From assembly GCA_002686705.1 (NCBI GenBank), contig NYYH01000020.1, positions 25,483 through 89,482 on the forward strand: a DNA stretch of 64,000 nucleotides, in the 5' to 3' direction. The first letter of the stretch is position 1. The number at the start of each line of letters is the position of its first letter. The notes under the pieces were generated by a model. That model did no database searches. It was not told where the DNA came from and worked only from the letters and a program-made list of their open reading frames with translations. The position numbers and the translations under genes were made by a program. This document shows, piece after piece, positions 63,625 through 64,000 of this stretch. Source of the stretch: Bacteroidota bacterium (lineage in GTDB: Bacteria; Bacteroidota; Bacteroidia; Bacteroidales; F082).

Positions 63625-64000
63625 GTGAGAACACTTTTTCAAAAACTCAATTTTATAAAATTTAATACTAATCCCGTAAGGTTAAAAAGATTAGTGTTGG
63701 TTTTGAGTTTAATTATAGGTCTCGTGAGTGGACTAGCCGCTGTATTATTAAAGAATACAGTATTTTTTACTCATGATATTATAACTCATGGTTTCGTTTT
63801 CGATGATTCAAATTACCTCTATCTCGCGTTTCCTTTTATCGGGATATCATTAACCGTAATTTTTGCTACATACATTGTGCGTGATGATATTGGCCATGGT
63901 GTAAGCAGAATATTGTATGCAATATCGCGAAAGCAGGGAAGAATAGAATCTCACAATATGTACTCCTCTATGATAGGAAGTACTCTTACAGTTGCCTTCG
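63625..64000 (+). CDS. Second ClC-family chloride channel, N-terminal part (cut by window end)
   Basis: The frame from a GTG at 63625 stays open to the last base and encodes about 125 residues: a basic start, then VLVLSLIIGLVSGLAAVLLKN, YLYLAFPFIGISLTVIFATY, and a conserved GVSRILYAISRKQGRIESHNMYSSMIGSTLTVAFG. It aligns with the first ClC gene along its whole length (GVPNVLYAISKEHGVIKKHNTFSS in the neighbour), so the two are diverged tandem paralogs. The pore motifs lie beyond the window. Confidence 0.85.
   Translation, partial: MRTLFQKLNFIKFNTNPVRLKRLVLVLSLIIGLVSGLAAVLLKNTVFFTHDIITHGFVFDDSNYLYLAFPFIGISLTVIFATYIVRDDIGHGVSRILYAISRKQGRIESHNMYSSMIGSTLTVAF

Overview
The window is AT-rich chromosomal DNA from a member of the Bacteroidota. 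The evidence is: two secreted proteins with C-terminal type IX secretion (T9SS) sorting domains, a GldB-type lipoprotein next to nadE, a TonB-dependent receptor with a CarboxypepD_reg-like N-terminus, an S46 dipeptidyl peptidase, an atpBEFHAG cluster without atpD/atpC, very few Shine-Dalgarno sequences, and many upstream matches to the Bacteroidota -7 promoter element TAnnTTTG. Anaerobic-type ergothioneine genes and a multiheme cytochrome suggest an anaerobe or facultative anaerobe, perhaps a Bacteroidales relative; I cannot place it more precisely.

Layout. 1-6.6 kb: 3' end of topA, an arginase-fold protein lacking the usual metal ligands, ruvC, a flippase-like/GT2 pair, ispD and queA. 6.8-12.5 kb: a histidine kinase/response regulator pair, then a secreted 16-heme cytochrome built from a duplicated octaheme unit. 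12.5-16.6 kb: a malic enzyme remnant, an operon matching eanB-eanA (oxygen-independent ergothioneine synthesis), DoxX, and an ECF sigma/anti-sigma pair. 16.8-24.6 kb: S46 peptidase, manC, SprT-like protein, a TonB receptor with a His-rich membrane protein (possible metal uptake), and small or decayed genes. 24.8-36.5 kb: MlaE/MlaF, CvpA, pgk, a fused oligopeptide ABC ATPase, prs-rplY-pth, glyS, ornithine carbamoyltransferase, a DUF3109-like protein and ferritin. 36.5-41.6 kb: atpBEFHAG. 41.8-43.2 kb: a complete IS4-family element that truncates a LruC-type lipoprotein gene. 44.5-54.4 kb: GMC oxidoreductase, nadE, two outer-membrane beta-barrel proteins, gldB, comM, an Omp28-like T9SS protein, and a decayed second copy of the comM 3' end. 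54.5-61.7 kb: a menaquinone gene cluster (thioesterase, menF, menD, menB, menA) with mevalonate diphosphate decarboxylase and mevalonate kinase inside it. 61.7-64 kb: two tandem ClC genes, the second cut by the window end.

Most interesting points: the eanBA operon, whose rhodanese protein keeps all four cysteines and the active-site tyrosine at the spacing I recall for Chlorobium EanB; the duplicated 16-heme T9SS-exported cytochrome; mevalonate genes inside a menaquinone cluster in a genome that also carries the MEP-pathway gene ispD; the IS4 element with a hairpin masking its transposase ribosome binding site; and a T9SS gene flanked by an intact and a decayed 526-bp copy of the comM 3' end. 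I found no tRNA, rRNA or CRISPR array.
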